From: UBA10649 sp965278965
Lineage (GTDB): Bacteria; Actinomycetota; Actinomycetes; S36-B12
Reading direction: 5' to 3'
DNA length: 64,000 nucleotides
Assembly (NCBI GenBank): GCA_965278965.1
Contig: OZ257127.1
Location: 3,162,001-3,226,000 of the forward strand
The stretch's first letter is position 1, and each line of letters starts with the position of its first letter. A program made the position numbers and the translations under genes. This document shows positions 1 to 8,524 of this stretch, in pieces. The notes under the pieces were generated by a model. The model was not told the origin of the DNA. It worked only from the letters and a program-made list of their open reading frames with translations, and did not search any database.

Positions 1-309
1 ACGATGGGCGTCGTGCCGGACATGGACGAGGCGGTCGACGGCGTCGATGACTGGGACCCCCTCGCGATCGCCACGTGTGCGACCTTCCTCGCCGGTCCGG
101 CCGCGGCCGACATCACCGGCCAGGTGCTCGTCGTGCACGGCGCCACGATCACGCGCCTGGAGGTGTGGGCCCCCCTGACCGAGATCAAGGGGACCGCCGC
201 CTGGACGCTCGAGACGCTGACGGCAGCGAAGGATCAGCTCGCCGGCCCCGCCGGGTTCGGGTTCGAGGAGTTCGACGTGCTGATGAACCGCTCGGGAGCA
301 TTCGCGTAG
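1..309 (+). CDS. SDR-family oxidoreductase, C-terminal fragment (cut by window edge)
   Basis: The reading frame is open from the first base and stops with TAG at 307-309, so only the last 102 codons are visible. The segment ITGQVLVVHGA is the usual C-terminal end of the Rossmann core of a short-chain dehydrogenase/reductase. About 55 residues follow it, which is longer than a classical SDR tail. The nucleotide-binding motif and the catalytic Tyr-Lys lie outside the window. The gene runs convergently into an MBL-fold gene and shares 76 bp with it at the 3' ends. Its role is unknown, but many SDRs follow in the same cluster. Confidence 0.8.
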   Translation, partial: TMGVVPDMDEAVDGVDDWDPLAIATCATFLAGPAAADITGQVLVVHGATITRLEVWAPLTEIKGTAAWTLETLTAAKDQLAGPAGFGFEEFDVLMNRSGAFA

Positions 310-1337
310 GTCCTCGGCACCTGCTGTACCTGGTGGACCGCTCCGGAGTCCGTCAGGTACTGCAGGTGCGCGCTCGCCTCGGCGACGGCGGCCCGCCGCA
401 TCAGGCCGGACACTTCGGGCCACGTCCGTGACCAGGTGAGGTGCGTGGCCACCTGCCATGCCGTCGAGGGCCCGCGTGCGTCCAGGATCCTTGTGATCTC
501 GGCGCACCGGTCCTCGTGGTGGCGTAGCAGGATCCGGACCCGGTCGGCGAGCCCACGGAACCGGTACTCGTGGGCCGGGAGCGCCTCGGCGGTGTCGAAA
601 GCGGCCAGCGCCGTGAGCGAGTCGAGGTACTGGGCCAGCGGCGGTGCGTCGTCGTAGTGCTCGGCGCCGATGTTGGGGCTGATGCGCGGGAGGACGTGGT
701 CGCCCGTCAGGAGCAGGTCGTCGACCTCGTCGTGGAAGCACAGGTGGCCGGGTGTGTGCCCCGGCGTCCAGATCGCCCGGACCGTACGACCGGGCAGAGG
801 GACGAGGTCTCCGTCCTCCAGCAGCAGGTCGGGCGTGACGAGCGTGAGGAAGTGCGCCATCCCGCCGACGGTGAGCCGCAACGGCCCCAGCTCCGCGGCG
901 GGAACGCCGGCGGCCCCGAGCCACTCCACGTCGTCGGCCTCGCCGCTCGCCGGGTCCCAGAACCGCGACGGGATGATGGCGGTCTCGGCCGGGTGCATCG
1001 CGACCCAGGCGTCGGACCGGTCGCGGATGCGGCCCGCCAGCCCGAGGTGGTCGGCGTGCGCGTGCGTGACCACGACGCCGCTCACGTCGGCGACCGCGGC
1101 CCCGAGCGACGTGAGGCCGTCGCACAACGCGCGCCAACCCGCATCGGAGTCCCATCCGGGATCGACCACCACGAGCCGGCTGCCGCTCTCCAGCACGTAG
1201 GTCAGCGTGTAGCGCAGCGGGTTCTCGGGGATGGGGACGGGAACGGACCAGGTGCCGGCTCGCACCTCCTCGATCGGTGGGAGGGTGCCGGCCGACCAAG
1301 CCGACTGCTGAGCGGTACCGGTCACGTGTACGGCCAC
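234..1337 (-). CDS. MBL-fold metallo-hydrolase
   Basis: A 367-residue protein of the metallo-beta-lactamase fold. The metal motif HAHADH is at residues 92-97, and later His/Asp ligands appear in PGHTPGH, TGDHVLP and PAHEYRF. The GTG start is supported by GGAGG eight bases upstream. Members of this fold are hydrolases or thioesterases that use two zinc or iron ions. In a CoA-linked catabolic cluster, thioester or lactone hydrolysis is a reasonable guess, not a demonstrated role. A clear paralogue with the same N-terminal pattern (VTGTAQ.SAW) lies at 30751-31800. The 3' end overlaps the preceding plus-strand gene by 76 bp. Confidence 0.85.
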   Translation of the reverse strand: MAVHVTGTAQQSAWSAGTLPPIEEVRAGTWSVPVPIPENPLRYTLTYVLESGSRLVVVDPGWDSDAGWRALCDGLTSLGAAVADVSGVVVTHAHADHLGLAGRIRDRSDAWVAMHPAETAIIPSRFWDPASGEADDVEWLGAAGVPAAELGPLRLTVGGMAHFLTLVTPDLLLEDGDLVPLPGRTVRAIWTPGHTPGHLCFHDEVDDLLLTGDHVLPRISPNIGAEHYDDAPPLAQYLDSLTALAAFDTAEALPAHEYRFRGLADRVRILLRHHEDRCAEITRILDARGPSTAWQVATHLTWSRTWPEVSGLMRRAAVAEASAHLQYLTDSGAVHQVQQVPRTYANAPERFISTSNSSNPNPAGPAS

Positions 1338-1461
1338 CGAGCTACCTCCAGTTGCGCCGAAATGCTTGCGCGCGCCAATGCCGCCGTTTAGTTTACGTAG
1401 TTATTGATCTGATGCGCGTCGGATGGCCGTGCTGCGCGGTCACGGATGGGGTGGAGTGACG
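1338..1461. promoter_or_regulatory. Divergent promoter region between the MBL-fold and first SnoaL-like genes
   Basis: This 124-bp gap separates two divergent genes. It contains one AT-rich patch (about 1387-1408, with TTTAGTTTACGTAGTTATT) in otherwise GC-rich DNA. On the minus strand TAAACT can be read as a -10 element for the hydrolase. Start sites for both directions probably lie here. I see no clear -35 or perfect operator dyad. Confidence 0.4.
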
Positions 1462-1926
1462 ATGAGTGACCGTTCGATTGGGGAGCGGCTCGACGAGATC
1501 GAGTCAAGAGCAGCCATCGCTGCCCTTGTCGCCGGGTACTGCGAGGGCGTGGACCATCGTGACATGGACCGTTTCATGGGCCTGTGGCATGACGACTCCG
1601 AGCTGTCGATCGACGGCGGGCGGGGTACCTTCCAGGGGACCGAGCGCCTACGCGCGTCGCAGGACGGCGTCGCGAAGGCTTGGGCCCGGACCTGGCACTG
1701 GACCTCGAACCACACGGCGACGTTCCAGGACGCCGATCACGCGACGGGGCGCTCGGACGTCTTCGCGGTCTGCGAGCACCACGACGGACGGGGCACGTGC
1801 CTCGTCGGTGGCACGTACGTCGACGCGTACGAACGGCGGAACGGCGAGTGGAGGTTCGCCACGCGCGCGATCAACCGCTGGTTCGTGACGCCCGCGCAGG
1901 ACATCCCCCTCCCGCCGCCCTCCTAG
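1462..1926 (+). CDS. SnoaL-like (NTF2-fold) protein, paralogue A
   Basis: A 154-residue protein starting MSDRSIGERLDEIESRAAI and ending in DIPLPPPS. The ATG at 1462 is preceded by GGAG five bases upstream; the longer reading from 1423 lacks this. The size, the N-terminal helix followed by the VAGYCEGVD...F..LWH pattern and the W-rich strands fit the SnoaL-like family, which includes polyketide cyclases, dehydratases and ring hydroxylase beta subunits. It is a close paralogue of the protein at 21682-22146 and more distant from the next gene. It overlaps that gene by one base and probably forms an operon with it and the SDR at 2403. Confidence 0.8.
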   Translation: MSDRSIGERLDEIESRAAIAALVAGYCEGVDHRDMDRFMGLWHDDSELSIDGGRGTFQGTERLRASQDGVAKAWARTWHWTSNHTATFQDADHATGRSDVFAVCEHHDGRGTCLVGGTYVDAYERRNGEWRFATRAINRWFVTPAQDIPLPPPS

Positions 1927-2390
1927 TGGATGACGCGGCGCTCGAGCAGCGCATAGACGAAGTCGAGTCACGGATCGCGATCGAAGAGCTCGTCGCCGGG
2001 TACTGCGTCGGGCTCATGGGCAAGCAGAACGCCGACACGTTCATGGCCCTGTGGCACGCCGACGCCGAGTACCGCATCCCCGCGCGAGACGACTACCTCG
2101 GGATCGACCGGATCCGCGAGGCGTACGACGTGATCTTCGCGTTCTGGTCCCGGACCTTCCACTGGACGGCGAACCGCGTGATCACATTCGCCGGTCCGGA
2201 CCAGGCGACCGGGCGCGTAGACGTGTTCGCCTTCCAGGAGAAGCTCGACGGCAGCGGCGTGTGCTGGGTCGGGTCGACCTACTTCGACGTCTACGAGCGG
2301 CGCGAGGGGACCTGGAGGTTCGCCAGCCGCACGACCCAGCGCTGGTTCGTGAGCCCTCCGCTGGACATACCCCTGCCGCCTCCCGCCTAG
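1926..2390 (+). CDS. SnoaL-like (NTF2-fold) protein, paralogue B
   Basis: A 154-residue protein with a GTG start at 1926 that uses the last base of the preceding TAG stop, so translation is coupled. It starts VDDAALEQRIDEVESRIAI and ends DIPLPPPA, the same tail as paralogue A and the protein at 21682. It shares the family pattern VAGYC..., F.ALWHADAEY, WTANR and RWFVSPP. Upstream in-frame codons run inside paralogue A and are not part of the gene. Two adjacent homologous chains could form a heteromer, as other NTF2-fold proteins do; that is inference. Confidence 0.78.
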   Translation: MDDAALEQRIDEVESRIAIEELVAGYCVGLMGKQNADTFMALWHADAEYRIPARDDYLGIDRIREAYDVIFAFWSRTFHWTANRVITFAGPDQATGRVDVFAFQEKLDGSGVCWVGSTYFDVYERREGTWRFASRTTQRWFVSPPLDIPLPPPA

Positions 2391-2402
2391 CAAGGAGTCC
2401 GA

Positions 2403-3212
2403 ATGAAGATGCTCATCACCGGCGCCGGCAGCGGCATCGGCCGGGCCGTCGCGCTCGGCGCCGCGAGCCAAGCGACACCGGCGGATCCCGCCCAGCTCCT
2501 CCTGGTCGATCAGAACGCCGCGGGACTGGATGCTGTCGCCTCGGAGGTCGCCGGCCTCGGAGGATCAGCCAGCGTCGCGGTCGCGGACCTGAGCGACCCT
2601 GACGTCCCCGCGTCCTTGGCCGCTCGGGCCGCGGAGACCCTAGGCGGCCTCGACGCGTTGATCAGCAACGCCGGTCTGGCCCGGGCCGGGCTGCTCACCG
2701 AGCTCACCATCGACGACTACGAGCTGGTGATGAACGTCGATGCCCGAGTCACCTGGCTCCTCGGCAAGGCGATGCACCCGCTGCTTAAGGCGTCCCGAGG
2801 GTCGATCGTGGCTACGGCATCGGTATCGGGAACGCACGCCACACCGCCCATGGGCTCGTACAGCGCGGCAAAGGCTGCGGTGATGATGCTCATCAAGCAG
2901 ATGGCGCTGGAGTGGGGTCCTGACGGCATCCGGGCGAACACCGTCTCGCCGGGCCCGACGGTGACCGGGTTGACGTACAACGCCTTCGGTGGCGACACTG
3001 CCGAGCAGCGGGCGAACCGCGAGCGGCGCGAGTCGATGATCCCCCTTCGAAAGCTCGGCCGGGCCGAAGAGGTCGCGGCGGCGATCTTGTTCCTCGCAGG
3101 CCCGGCGTCGTCGCAGATCACCGGCGTCGACCTCGTCGTCGACGGCGGGCTGTCGCTCACGCTGATGCCCAACTCCGGCAGCGGGGCCGCCGCTGCCCCG
3201 AACCCGACGTAG
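2403..3212 (+). CDS. SDR-family oxidoreductase
   Basis: A 269-residue classical short-chain dehydrogenase/reductase. It has the nucleotide-binding motif TGAGSGIG near the N-terminus, NAG in strand 4, the catalytic Ser/Tyr/Lys (YSAAK) and a C-terminal ITGVDLVVDGG. A strong AAGGAG at 2392-2397 supports the ATG. It sits 12 bp after paralogue B, so it likely belongs to the same operon. The reaction is NAD(P)-dependent interconversion of an alcohol and a ketone; the substrate is unknown. The N-terminal region has a short insert (SQATPADPAQ) between the first helix and strand 2. Confidence 0.88.
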   Translation: MKMLITGAGSGIGRAVALGAASQATPADPAQLLLVDQNAAGLDAVASEVAGLGGSASVAVADLSDPDVPASLAARAAETLGGLDALISNAGLARAGLLTELTIDDYELVMNVDARVTWLLGKAMHPLLKASRGSIVATASVSGTHATPPMGSYSAAKAAVMMLIKQMALEWGPDGIRANTVSPGPTVTGLTYNAFGGDTAEQRANRERRESMIPLRKLGRAEEVAAAILFLAGPASSQITGVDLVVDGGLSLTLMPNSGSGAAAAPNPT

Positions 3213-3226
3213 GCGGCCGGTTCCGG

Positions 3227-3670
3227 ATGAGCTCCACGTACGACGACGTCCGCGCCATCACCCGCCTGATGACGGAGTACGCGCGCCTGATCGACTCTGC
3301 CCGGTTCGCCGAGGTCGCCGAGCTGTTCCGCGACGCCGAGTGGTTCGGACAGGTCGGCTACGACGCCGTGCTGGAGTGGTTCCGGACGAAGGTCGTCCTG
3401 TATGACGGCAGCCCGCGCACGCAGCATCTCGTCACGAACATCGACGTCGAGGTCGGCGACGACGGCACGACGGCGAGCGCGCACAGCTACATCACGGTGC
3501 TCCATCAGATCGAGCCCGGCACGGCGCCGGAGATCATCACGTCGAACTACTACGACGACGTGTTCGTGAAGGTCGACGGGACGTGGCGGTTCCGCACACG
3601 TCGCATCACCCGGCGGCTGGTCGGCGACATGGACCGGCACCGCACCCCCGATCGTGAGGAGAGCTCGTGA
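3227..3670 (+). CDS. SnoaL-like (NTF2-fold) protein
   Basis: A 147-residue protein starting MSSTYDDVRAITRLMTEYAR. The pattern of an N-terminal helix, LFRDAEWFG, HLVTNIDVEV and DGTWRFRTRRI is typical of SnoaL-like domains. It lacks the PLPPP tail of the paralogues in this cluster, so it is a separate subgroup. It lies 14 bp after the SDR and overlaps the next SDR by 4 bp (GTGA), which points to translational coupling. It may act as a dehydratase or isomerase on the product of a neighbouring dehydrogenase; this is inferred from context only. Confidence 0.75.
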   Translation: MSSTYDDVRAITRLMTEYARLIDSARFAEVAELFRDAEWFGQVGYDAVLEWFRTKVVLYDGSPRTQHLVTNIDVEVGDDGTTASAHSYITVLHQIEPGTAPEIITSNYYDDVFVKVDGTWRFRTRRITRRLVGDMDRHRTPDREESS

Positions 3671-4446
3671 CCCGGATCAACGTGGTGACCGGATCCGCCT
3701 CGGGGATCGGCAAGGCCACGCGCGACCTGCTAGAGCGCCGTGGCGAGCAGGTGATCGGAATCGACGTGAGGGACGCGGAGGTCGAGGTCGACCTCACGAT
3801 CCCCGCGGACCGCGCTCGCCTCGCCGATGAGGTCGCGCGTCTGACCGGCGGCCGGGTCGATGCCGTCTTCGCGATCGCGGGGACTGCCGCGCCCGTCGCC
3901 GCGACCGTGGCCGTCAACTACTTCGGGATGGTGTCGACGATCGCCGACCTGCGACCGCTGCTGGCCAGGTCGAAGTCGCCGCGAGCAGTCGGGGTCGCCT
4001 CGCGCGCCGTCCTCTACCCGGACGACGAGCTGCTCGTCGACCTCATGCTGGCCGACGAGGAGGCGGGCGCTCTGCGACGCGCGCAGGAGCTCGTGGACAC
4101 GGGCTCGGGGGGCATCATCTATGCGTCCACCAAGAAGGCCTTCGCCCGGTGGGTGCGGCGGATCGCACCTACCCCCGACTGGGCCGGCGCGGGCATCGCC
4201 GTGAACGCGGTTGCTCCGGCCGTCGTGGCGACCACCGGGATCACAGGTCCGCTGCTGGCCACCGCCGAGGGCAGGGCGGCGCTCACCAATGCCGCGCCGA
4301 TGCCCCTCAACGGCTTCTCGCCGCCGGAGGCCCCGGCGAGCCTCATGGTCTGGCTGGGTGGGGCCGAGAACACGCATGTCTGCGGTCAGGTGATCTTCAT
4401 CGACGGTGGCAGCGAGGCCATCCTGCGCGGCGAGAACCCCTGGTAG
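3667..4446 (+). CDS. SDR-family oxidoreductase (3-alpha-HSD-like size)
   Basis: A 259-residue SDR with a GTG start overlapping the previous stop. TGSASGIG is the cofactor motif and YASTKKAF holds the catalytic Tyr-Lys. The protein is compact around strands 2-4 and then has a long insert (about residues 110-155, LLVDLMLADEEAGAL...), the arrangement of 3-alpha-hydroxysteroid dehydrogenase/carbonyl reductase-like SDRs. The C-terminal CGQVIFIDGGSEA is conserved. This resemblance is by eye. It is the last plus-strand gene before a convergent minus-strand group. Confidence 0.85.
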   Translation: MTRINVVTGSASGIGKATRDLLERRGEQVIGIDVRDAEVEVDLTIPADRARLADEVARLTGGRVDAVFAIAGTAAPVAATVAVNYFGMVSTIADLRPLLARSKSPRAVGVASRAVLYPDDELLVDLMLADEEAGALRRAQELVDTGSGGIIYASTKKAFARWVRRIAPTPDWAGAGIAVNAVAPAVVATTGITGPLLATAEGRAALTNAAPMPLNGFSPPEAPASLMVWLGGAENTHVCGQVIFIDGGSEAILRGENPW

Positions 4447-4492
4447 CGAGAACCCGCCGTGGCGCGGGACCGTCGGTCGTCGACCGTGCCGG

Positions 4493-5263
4493 TCAATCGT
4501 CCGTCTCGAACCAGTCCCACTGCCAAGGCGTGATGGCCGCGAACGGCGAGCTGAGCAATACCTCCTCGCCGTCGCCGGCCCCCAGGACCCACTCGGGCAC
4601 GGCGTCGGCGAGCGTGCCAGCGGTGGCGACCGGGTCGGCGTCCAGGTACGCCAGCCGGAGCAACAGACCGGTGCCGTCGGCGGTGCCGGACGACCCGAAG
4701 GCACCGGCATCATCGCCGTACCGGTAGGTCAGGACCCCGGCGACGCCGTCGAGGTCGAGGAGGCGTGGGACACGGTCCCGGTCGTACTCCCGCATGAGCC
4801 GTTCGGCCGCGGGTGACTCCGGGTCGGTGACGCGGGAGACTGTCAGGTGCACGCCGAGGTGCGGACGGTGGGGGACCGCGTCGGGGGAGATGAGGATCCT
4901 CGGGGCGGCGTACGCCTTCACCGCCTCGAAGAAGCCAAGTGGCCGGCGAGCGGTCCAGCCGAGCTCTGGTCGGCGGCCCCACCAGATCGCCCGCCGGTTG
5001 AGCGCGGTCCACTCCTGGACCGCGATGTCGGCCGGCGACCGGAACGCATACATGACCGCGTACTGCGCCGAGGCCAGCGATGCGTCCGGGGTGTGGCTCA
5101 CGGCGGCGCAGGCGGGCGTCCGCACCCAGCGCTGACCCCATGAGACGCCAGGGAGCAGGAGGTTCTCGGGCAGGTGGTCGAGCTGGTGCCACGCGTTGTA
5201 CTCCGCGTGGCGGCTCGAGTCATTCAGGTGAGTGAGGGTGAGGAACGCGCGCTCGTCGCTCAC
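4493..5263 (-). CDS. EthD-like dimeric alpha/beta-barrel protein (unknown function)
   Basis: A 256-residue protein. I place the start at GTG 5263, giving VSDERAFLTL, because AAGGAG lies four bases upstream; longer readings run through the intergenic region into the CoA-transferase gene. The region around residues 15-40 (YNAWHQLDHLPENLLLPGV) resembles the first half of EthD/dimeric alpha-beta barrel proteins. A second similar half (HLGVHLTVSRV...REYDRDRVPRLLD) suggests an internal two-domain repeat. No catalytic motif is recognisable. It follows the CoA-transferase gene on the same strand by 34 bp. Confidence 0.6.
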   Translation of the reverse strand: MSDERAFLTLTHLNDSSRHAEYNAWHQLDHLPENLLLPGVSWGQRWVRTPACAAVSHTPDASLASAQYAVMYAFRSPADIAVQEWTALNRRAIWWGRRPELGWTARRPLGFFEAVKAYAAPRILISPDAVPHRPHLGVHLTVSRVTDPESPAAERLMREYDRDRVPRLLDLDGVAGVLTYRYGDDAGAFGSSGTADGTGLLLRLAYLDADPVATAGTLADAVPEWVLGAGDGEEVLLSSPFAAITPWQWDWFETDD

Positions 5264-5297
5264 AAGGCTCCTTGTCGTGGGGTCGGACTGCCGGCGG

Positions 5298-6512
5298 TCA
5301 GGCGACGACGTTGCCGGACCGGAGGGTGGAGATCGCGTCGGCGGACAGGCCCAGCCAGTCCGCGAGGACCGCGTCGGTGTCCTGCCCGATCGCCGGGGCG
5401 GGGGCCGGGGCCCCCGGGTCCCACTGATTGGTTCGGGCGACGGGGCCCGGGACGGGGAAGGTGCCCACGCCCGGCTGCTCGATGTCGCGGAAGAGGTCAC
5501 CGGAGGCGATGAGGCCGTCGGGGGCGGTGACCATCTCCGTGACCGTGCGGTAGTCCCCCCACAGGACCTGGCCCTGGTCGAGCGCCTCGGCCACCTGGTC
5601 GCGGCTGTGCCGAGCGAACCACGGCGCAAGGAGAGCGGTCAGCAGGTCCCGGTGCACGTAGCGCATCTGCTCGCGCGTGAAGTCGACGTCGAGCGCCTTC
5701 TCCAAGGCCGCGACGACGTCACGCGACCCGGTGAGCTCGACGAGGCTGCGCCAGTGCCGCGAGGTCAGAGCGACGACCATGACCCGCTTGCCATCGGCAG
5801 TCGGGAAGTCGCAGCCGAAGCTGCCGAAGAGGTGGTTGCCGTCCCGCAGGCGTTCGTTGCCGTTCAGGGCGACGTCGGCGACGAACCCGAGGTGGCCCAT
5901 GACCGACGTCGCAACGGAGTCCAGGCTCAGCCGGATCGACTGGCCCTCGCCGGTCTCCCGGCGGGTCCGCTCGGCCACCATGACCGACAGGGCGACGTGG
6001 AGTCCGGCCAGCAGGTCCCACGCGGGCAGGACGTGGTTCACGGGCGTTGCCGCGTTCGTCGGCCCGGTCAGCCAGGGCAGGCCCACCTCCGGGTTGATCG
6101 TGTAGTCAACCGCGGGCTTGCCGTCCGAGCGGCCGAGGATGTGCGCGTGGATCACGTCCGGCCGGATGGCGCGGAGGGCCTCGTAGCCGATCCAGTCGTG
6201 CGCGACAGAGTTCGTCACGACGATTCCGTGGCCAGTGCCGGGCGCGCAGATGAGGTCCTGGACGACCCGTCGGCCTTCCTCCGTCCGGGTGTCGACGGCA
6301 ACGGATCGCTTGCCCTTGTTCAGGCCGATCCAGTACAGGCTCGTGCCGTCAGGACCGAGCGGCAGCCGCTTGGTGTCCGTCGCGCCGCCCGGGGGGTCGA
6401 CGCGGACGACGTCGGCTCCGAGCTGGGCGAGGGTCATGGTTGCCGACGGACCGGCGACGTACGTCGAGAAGTCCACGACGTGCAGGTCGCGCAACGGCTT
6501 CGGGTCCGACAT
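5298..6512 (-). CDS. CaiB/BaiF (family III) CoA-transferase
   Basis: A 404-residue protein of usual family length. The ATG at 6512 has AGGAGG six bases upstream and starts only 10 bp after the VOC gene stop. The N-terminus (VVDFSTYVAGPSATM.LAQLGADVVRVD), the GKRSVAVD segment and the candidate catalytic Asp at residue 136 (AVDYTINPEVG) match family III CoA-transferases. These move CoA between organic acids through an aspartyl anhydride intermediate. The G-x-GYGP-type segment before the Asp is replaced by HILGRSDG, so this is a divergent subgroup, also seen in steroid and terpenoid clusters. The substrate is unknown. Confidence 0.88.
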   Translation of the reverse strand: MSDPKPLRDLHVVDFSTYVAGPSATMTLAQLGADVVRVDPPGGATDTKRLPLGPDGTSLYWIGLNKGKRSVAVDTRTEEGRRVVQDLICAPGTGHGIVVTNSVAHDWIGYEALRAIRPDVIHAHILGRSDGKPAVDYTINPEVGLPWLTGPTNAATPVNHVLPAWDLLAGLHVALSVMVAERTRRETGEGQSIRLSLDSVATSVMGHLGFVADVALNGNERLRDGNHLFGSFGCDFPTADGKRVMVVALTSRHWRSLVELTGSRDVVAALEKALDVDFTREQMRYVHRDLLTALLAPWFARHSRDQVAEALDQGQVLWGDYRTVTEMVTAPDGLIASGDLFRDIEQPGVGTFPVPGPVARTNQWDPGAPAPAPAIGQDTDAVLADWLGLSADAISTLRSGNVVA

Positions 6513-6522
6513 GTGGGTCCTC

Positions 6523-7032
6523 CTACGCGAACGGCGACTGGTACGGGATGCCCTGGGCCTCGGCCGCGTCGGCGACCCACCTGTTGATCTCGCCGGCGGT
6601 GTCGCTGGCCACGAGCTCGATCCACATCCCCGGCGACTCCGGGCTGTAGTGGAACGCGGCCCGCGCGATGTTGCCGTCATGATCCACCCCGGACAGCTCG
6701 CGGCGGAAGCCTCGCTCCTGGAGCTCTTGTGAGCTCGTCTCGAGGTCGTCGGTGAGGTAGCCGAGGTGGTGCACGCGGCGGCCGCCGGTCAGGTTGACGT
6801 ACGGCGCGGCATTCACCTGCTCCAGCAACTCGATGAAGTGGGGGCCTTGCAGGGAGTAGGTGAAGCGCACCTCGCGATCAAGGACGCCATCGGCGCACAG
6901 CATGGGCGTCGTGGCGGTCTTGGGCGGCGCCCAGGCGAGGTCGAGCGCCTCGCTCCACGTCTCCATGGCCTCCTGCAGGCTGTCGACGATGATCCCGGTG
7001 TGGTAGAGCCGCATGTTCGGCTTGCGTGCCAT
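6523..7032 (-). CDS. VOC-family (glyoxalase/dioxygenase-fold) protein
   Basis: A 169-residue protein. RLYHTGIIVDSLQEAMETW is the first beta-alpha-beta unit of a vicinal oxygen chelate domain and RRVHHLGYLTDDL the second. Likely metal ligands are His in YHTGI, Glu in HFIELLEQ, His in VHHLGY and Glu in MWIELV. The overall pattern matches methylmalonyl-CoA epimerase or Glyoxalase_4-like proteins. It is the first gene of a minus-strand operon with the CoA-transferase and the EthD-like gene, so an epimerase or lyase acting on a CoA ester is plausible. An AGAGGA sequence precedes the ATG. Confidence 0.82.
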   Translation of the reverse strand: MARKPNMRLYHTGIIVDSLQEAMETWSEALDLAWAPPKTATTPMLCADGVLDREVRFTYSLQGPHFIELLEQVNAAPYVNLTGGRRVHHLGYLTDDLETSSQELQERGFRRELSGVDHDGNIARAAFHYSPESPGMWIELVASDTAGEINRWVADAAEAQGIPYQSPFA

Positions 7033-7193
7033 GGGATTTCCTCTCGCCGGCGATGTCGTGACGTCCTGCGTCCGTCGACCAGGACAAAGTAGTACACCGT
7101 GTTAAGTATGTGGGGCGGATATCGGAGATGCGATCCGTCCGGGTTCTGCCCGTGAACACTCGATCACTCCTGATCGGCCGGGCGCGAGATTTG

Positions 7194-7212
7194 TAACGAA
7201 ATGATAACCGTT
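7194..7212 (+). promoter_or_regulatory. Shared cis element, part 1 (upstream of binding protein)
   Basis: The sequence TAACGAAATGATAACCGTT. It matches TAACGGAATGGTAACCCTT at 11579-11597 at 16 of 19 positions and contains two TAAC units spaced by seven bases. It lies 105 bp before the binding-protein ATG and 70 bp before part 2; the same 70-bp spacing is found in the other promoter. It is probably a regulator binding site, and the regulator is not identified. The rest of the 284-bp gap holds the promoters of the divergent VOC and binding-protein genes. Confidence 0.5.
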
Positions 7213-7263
7213 CTGGTTTGACCGACGTGAGGGTCGTCACGTGACGCAGAATCACCGCAGGTC

Positions 7264-7278
7264 GTTAGCGCTGTTAAC
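7264..7278 (+). promoter_or_regulatory. Shared cis element, part 2 (GTTA-N7-TAAC dyad)
   Basis: GTTAGCGCTGTTAAC, an inverted GTTA/TAAC pair with a seven-base spacer, ending 38 bp before the ATG of the binding-protein gene. It aligns with 11649-11663 in position and form, and with 25136-25150 in form. It may overlap the -10 region, so it could be an operator or a conserved promoter core. Confidence 0.45.
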
Positions 7279-7316
7279 GGTCCTTGTAGCCATCAAGCCC
7301 TCGATTAGGAGCACCA

Positions 7317-8438
7317 ATGACATACACGAAGCGATCGGCCGTGACCGCGGTCGCGGTCGGTGCGGCTGCGTTCTCGCTGTTCGGCGCCGCCGTCATGGCG
7401 CCGGCGAACGCGGCGACCGCGAACCCCGCGGCCGAAGCGGCCAAGCTGGCGGGGGCCGCGATGAAGGCACCGACCTCCATCCTGCAGAACGTGCCGCTGA
7501 AGACGGCGGCCCCCAAGGGCCAGTCCGTCATCTTCCTGAACAACGGCAACGCCTCAACGGTGGAGATCGCCGGCGGCGTCAAGCAGGCCGCACAGGCCGG
7601 TGGCTGGGACTACTCCGAGATCGCCTACAACACCGCGAACCCGGCCACGCTGCAGCAGGCGTTCATGAACGCCCTCCAGAAGAAGCCGACCGGCGTCATC
7701 CTCGCCGGTGAGTCGCCCGCCAACTGGAGCAAGTCCGTCGTCGACGCCTACGCCGCGGCGAAGATCCCGATCATCGCCGGCTCCACCTGCCCGGTCGACC
7801 AGATCGGCTCGGTGTTCCCCGGTTCCGGCACCTGCGCCCAGAACCCCCGCACCGGCAAGGCGCTGGCTGACTGGGTCGTCGCCGACTCGAAGGGCAAGCC
7901 GGTCAACGTGCTCATGCAGAGCATGCCCGTGTACAACGTCTACATCGGCTTCCGCGACGGCTTCCGTGCGGAGCTGAAGCGCCTGAGCCCGGCCAGCACG
8001 GCCACCATCCAGGAGACGACGCTGACCCAGTTCGCTGCCGGCCAGATCCCGTCGGCGCTGGTGAACACGCTGCGCTCCAACCCGAACATGACCTACCTCG
8101 TGTTCGACAACGGCGCATGGGCCCGCGGCATCATCCCCGCGCTCAAGGCGGCTGGCCTGCAGGGCAAGGTGACCGTGATCGGTCAGGGCGGCAACGACGA
8201 CATCCTCGCGCAGCTCAAGGCGCGTGCGGTCGCGGCGTGGACGTTCAACTCCTTCACGGGCTACGGCATGGCCAGCTTCGACTCGCTGCTCCGCGTGATC
8301 ACGAAGTCGTCGGGTATCAGCAAGAACAGCGCGCAGCCGTTCCAGCTGGTCATCCCGCCGGCGGCCGACACGATCTCGCTGCCGTACCTGGAGCCGACCG
8401 CGGCTCTCAGCCAGTACAAGAAGCTGTGGAAGTGGTAG
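7317..8438 (+). CDS. ABC-transporter substrate-binding protein, soluble type
   Basis: A 373-residue type I periplasmic-binding-like protein. Residues 1-33 form a signal peptide (basic MTYTKRS, hydrophobic stretch, cleavage likely after APANA). There is no lipobox cysteine, unlike the other binding protein at 10284-11405. The mature part has the usual alternation: SVIFLNNGNASTVEIAGGVKQAA, KKPTGVILAG, AAAKIPIIAGS and MTYLVFDNGAWARGII. RbsB-like proteins bind sugars or small cyclic molecules; the ligand here is unknown. The two cis elements upstream are shared with the ATPase/permease operon at 11735, which suggests co-regulation. It stands alone and is followed by a large hairpin. Confidence 0.85.
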   Translation: MTYTKRSAVTAVAVGAAAFSLFGAAVMAPANAATANPAAEAAKLAGAAMKAPTSILQNVPLKTAAPKGQSVIFLNNGNASTVEIAGGVKQAAQAGGWDYSEIAYNTANPATLQQAFMNALQKKPTGVILAGESPANWSKSVVDAYAAAKIPIIAGSTCPVDQIGSVFPGSGTCAQNPRTGKALADWVVADSKGKPVNVLMQSMPVYNVYIGFRDGFRAELKRLSPASTATIQETTLTQFAAGQIPSALVNTLRSNPNMTYLVFDNGAWARGIIPALKAAGLQGKVTVIGQGGNDDILAQLKARAVAAWTFNSFTGYGMASFDSLLRVITKSSGISKNSAQPFQLVIPPAADTISLPYLEPTAALSQYKKLWKW

Positions 8439-8468
8439 CAATCAGGCACTGACGCACCGCACGCCGAT

Positions 8469-8524
8469 GACGGCGGTGCGGGGCGGGCGGATCCCGATCG
8501 GGTCCCTCGCTCCGCACCGCCGTC
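8469..8524. terminator. Convergent terminator-like hairpin
   Basis: GACGGCGGTGCGG at 8469-8481 pairs perfectly (13 bp) with 8512-8524. The loop contains a second small stem (GGATCC/GGGTCC with one G-T pair). It lies between the convergent binding-protein and ThDP-enzyme genes, so it could stop transcription from both sides. There is no T-tract. A run of nine G follows at 8532-8540. Confidence 0.55.

Noticed and set aside
570..1391. Long plus-strand frames across the MBL-fold gene
   Set aside because: They are antisense shadows caused by GC-rich third positions; they are Arg/Gly/Pro-rich without motifs, while the minus strand has the HAHADH hydrolase.
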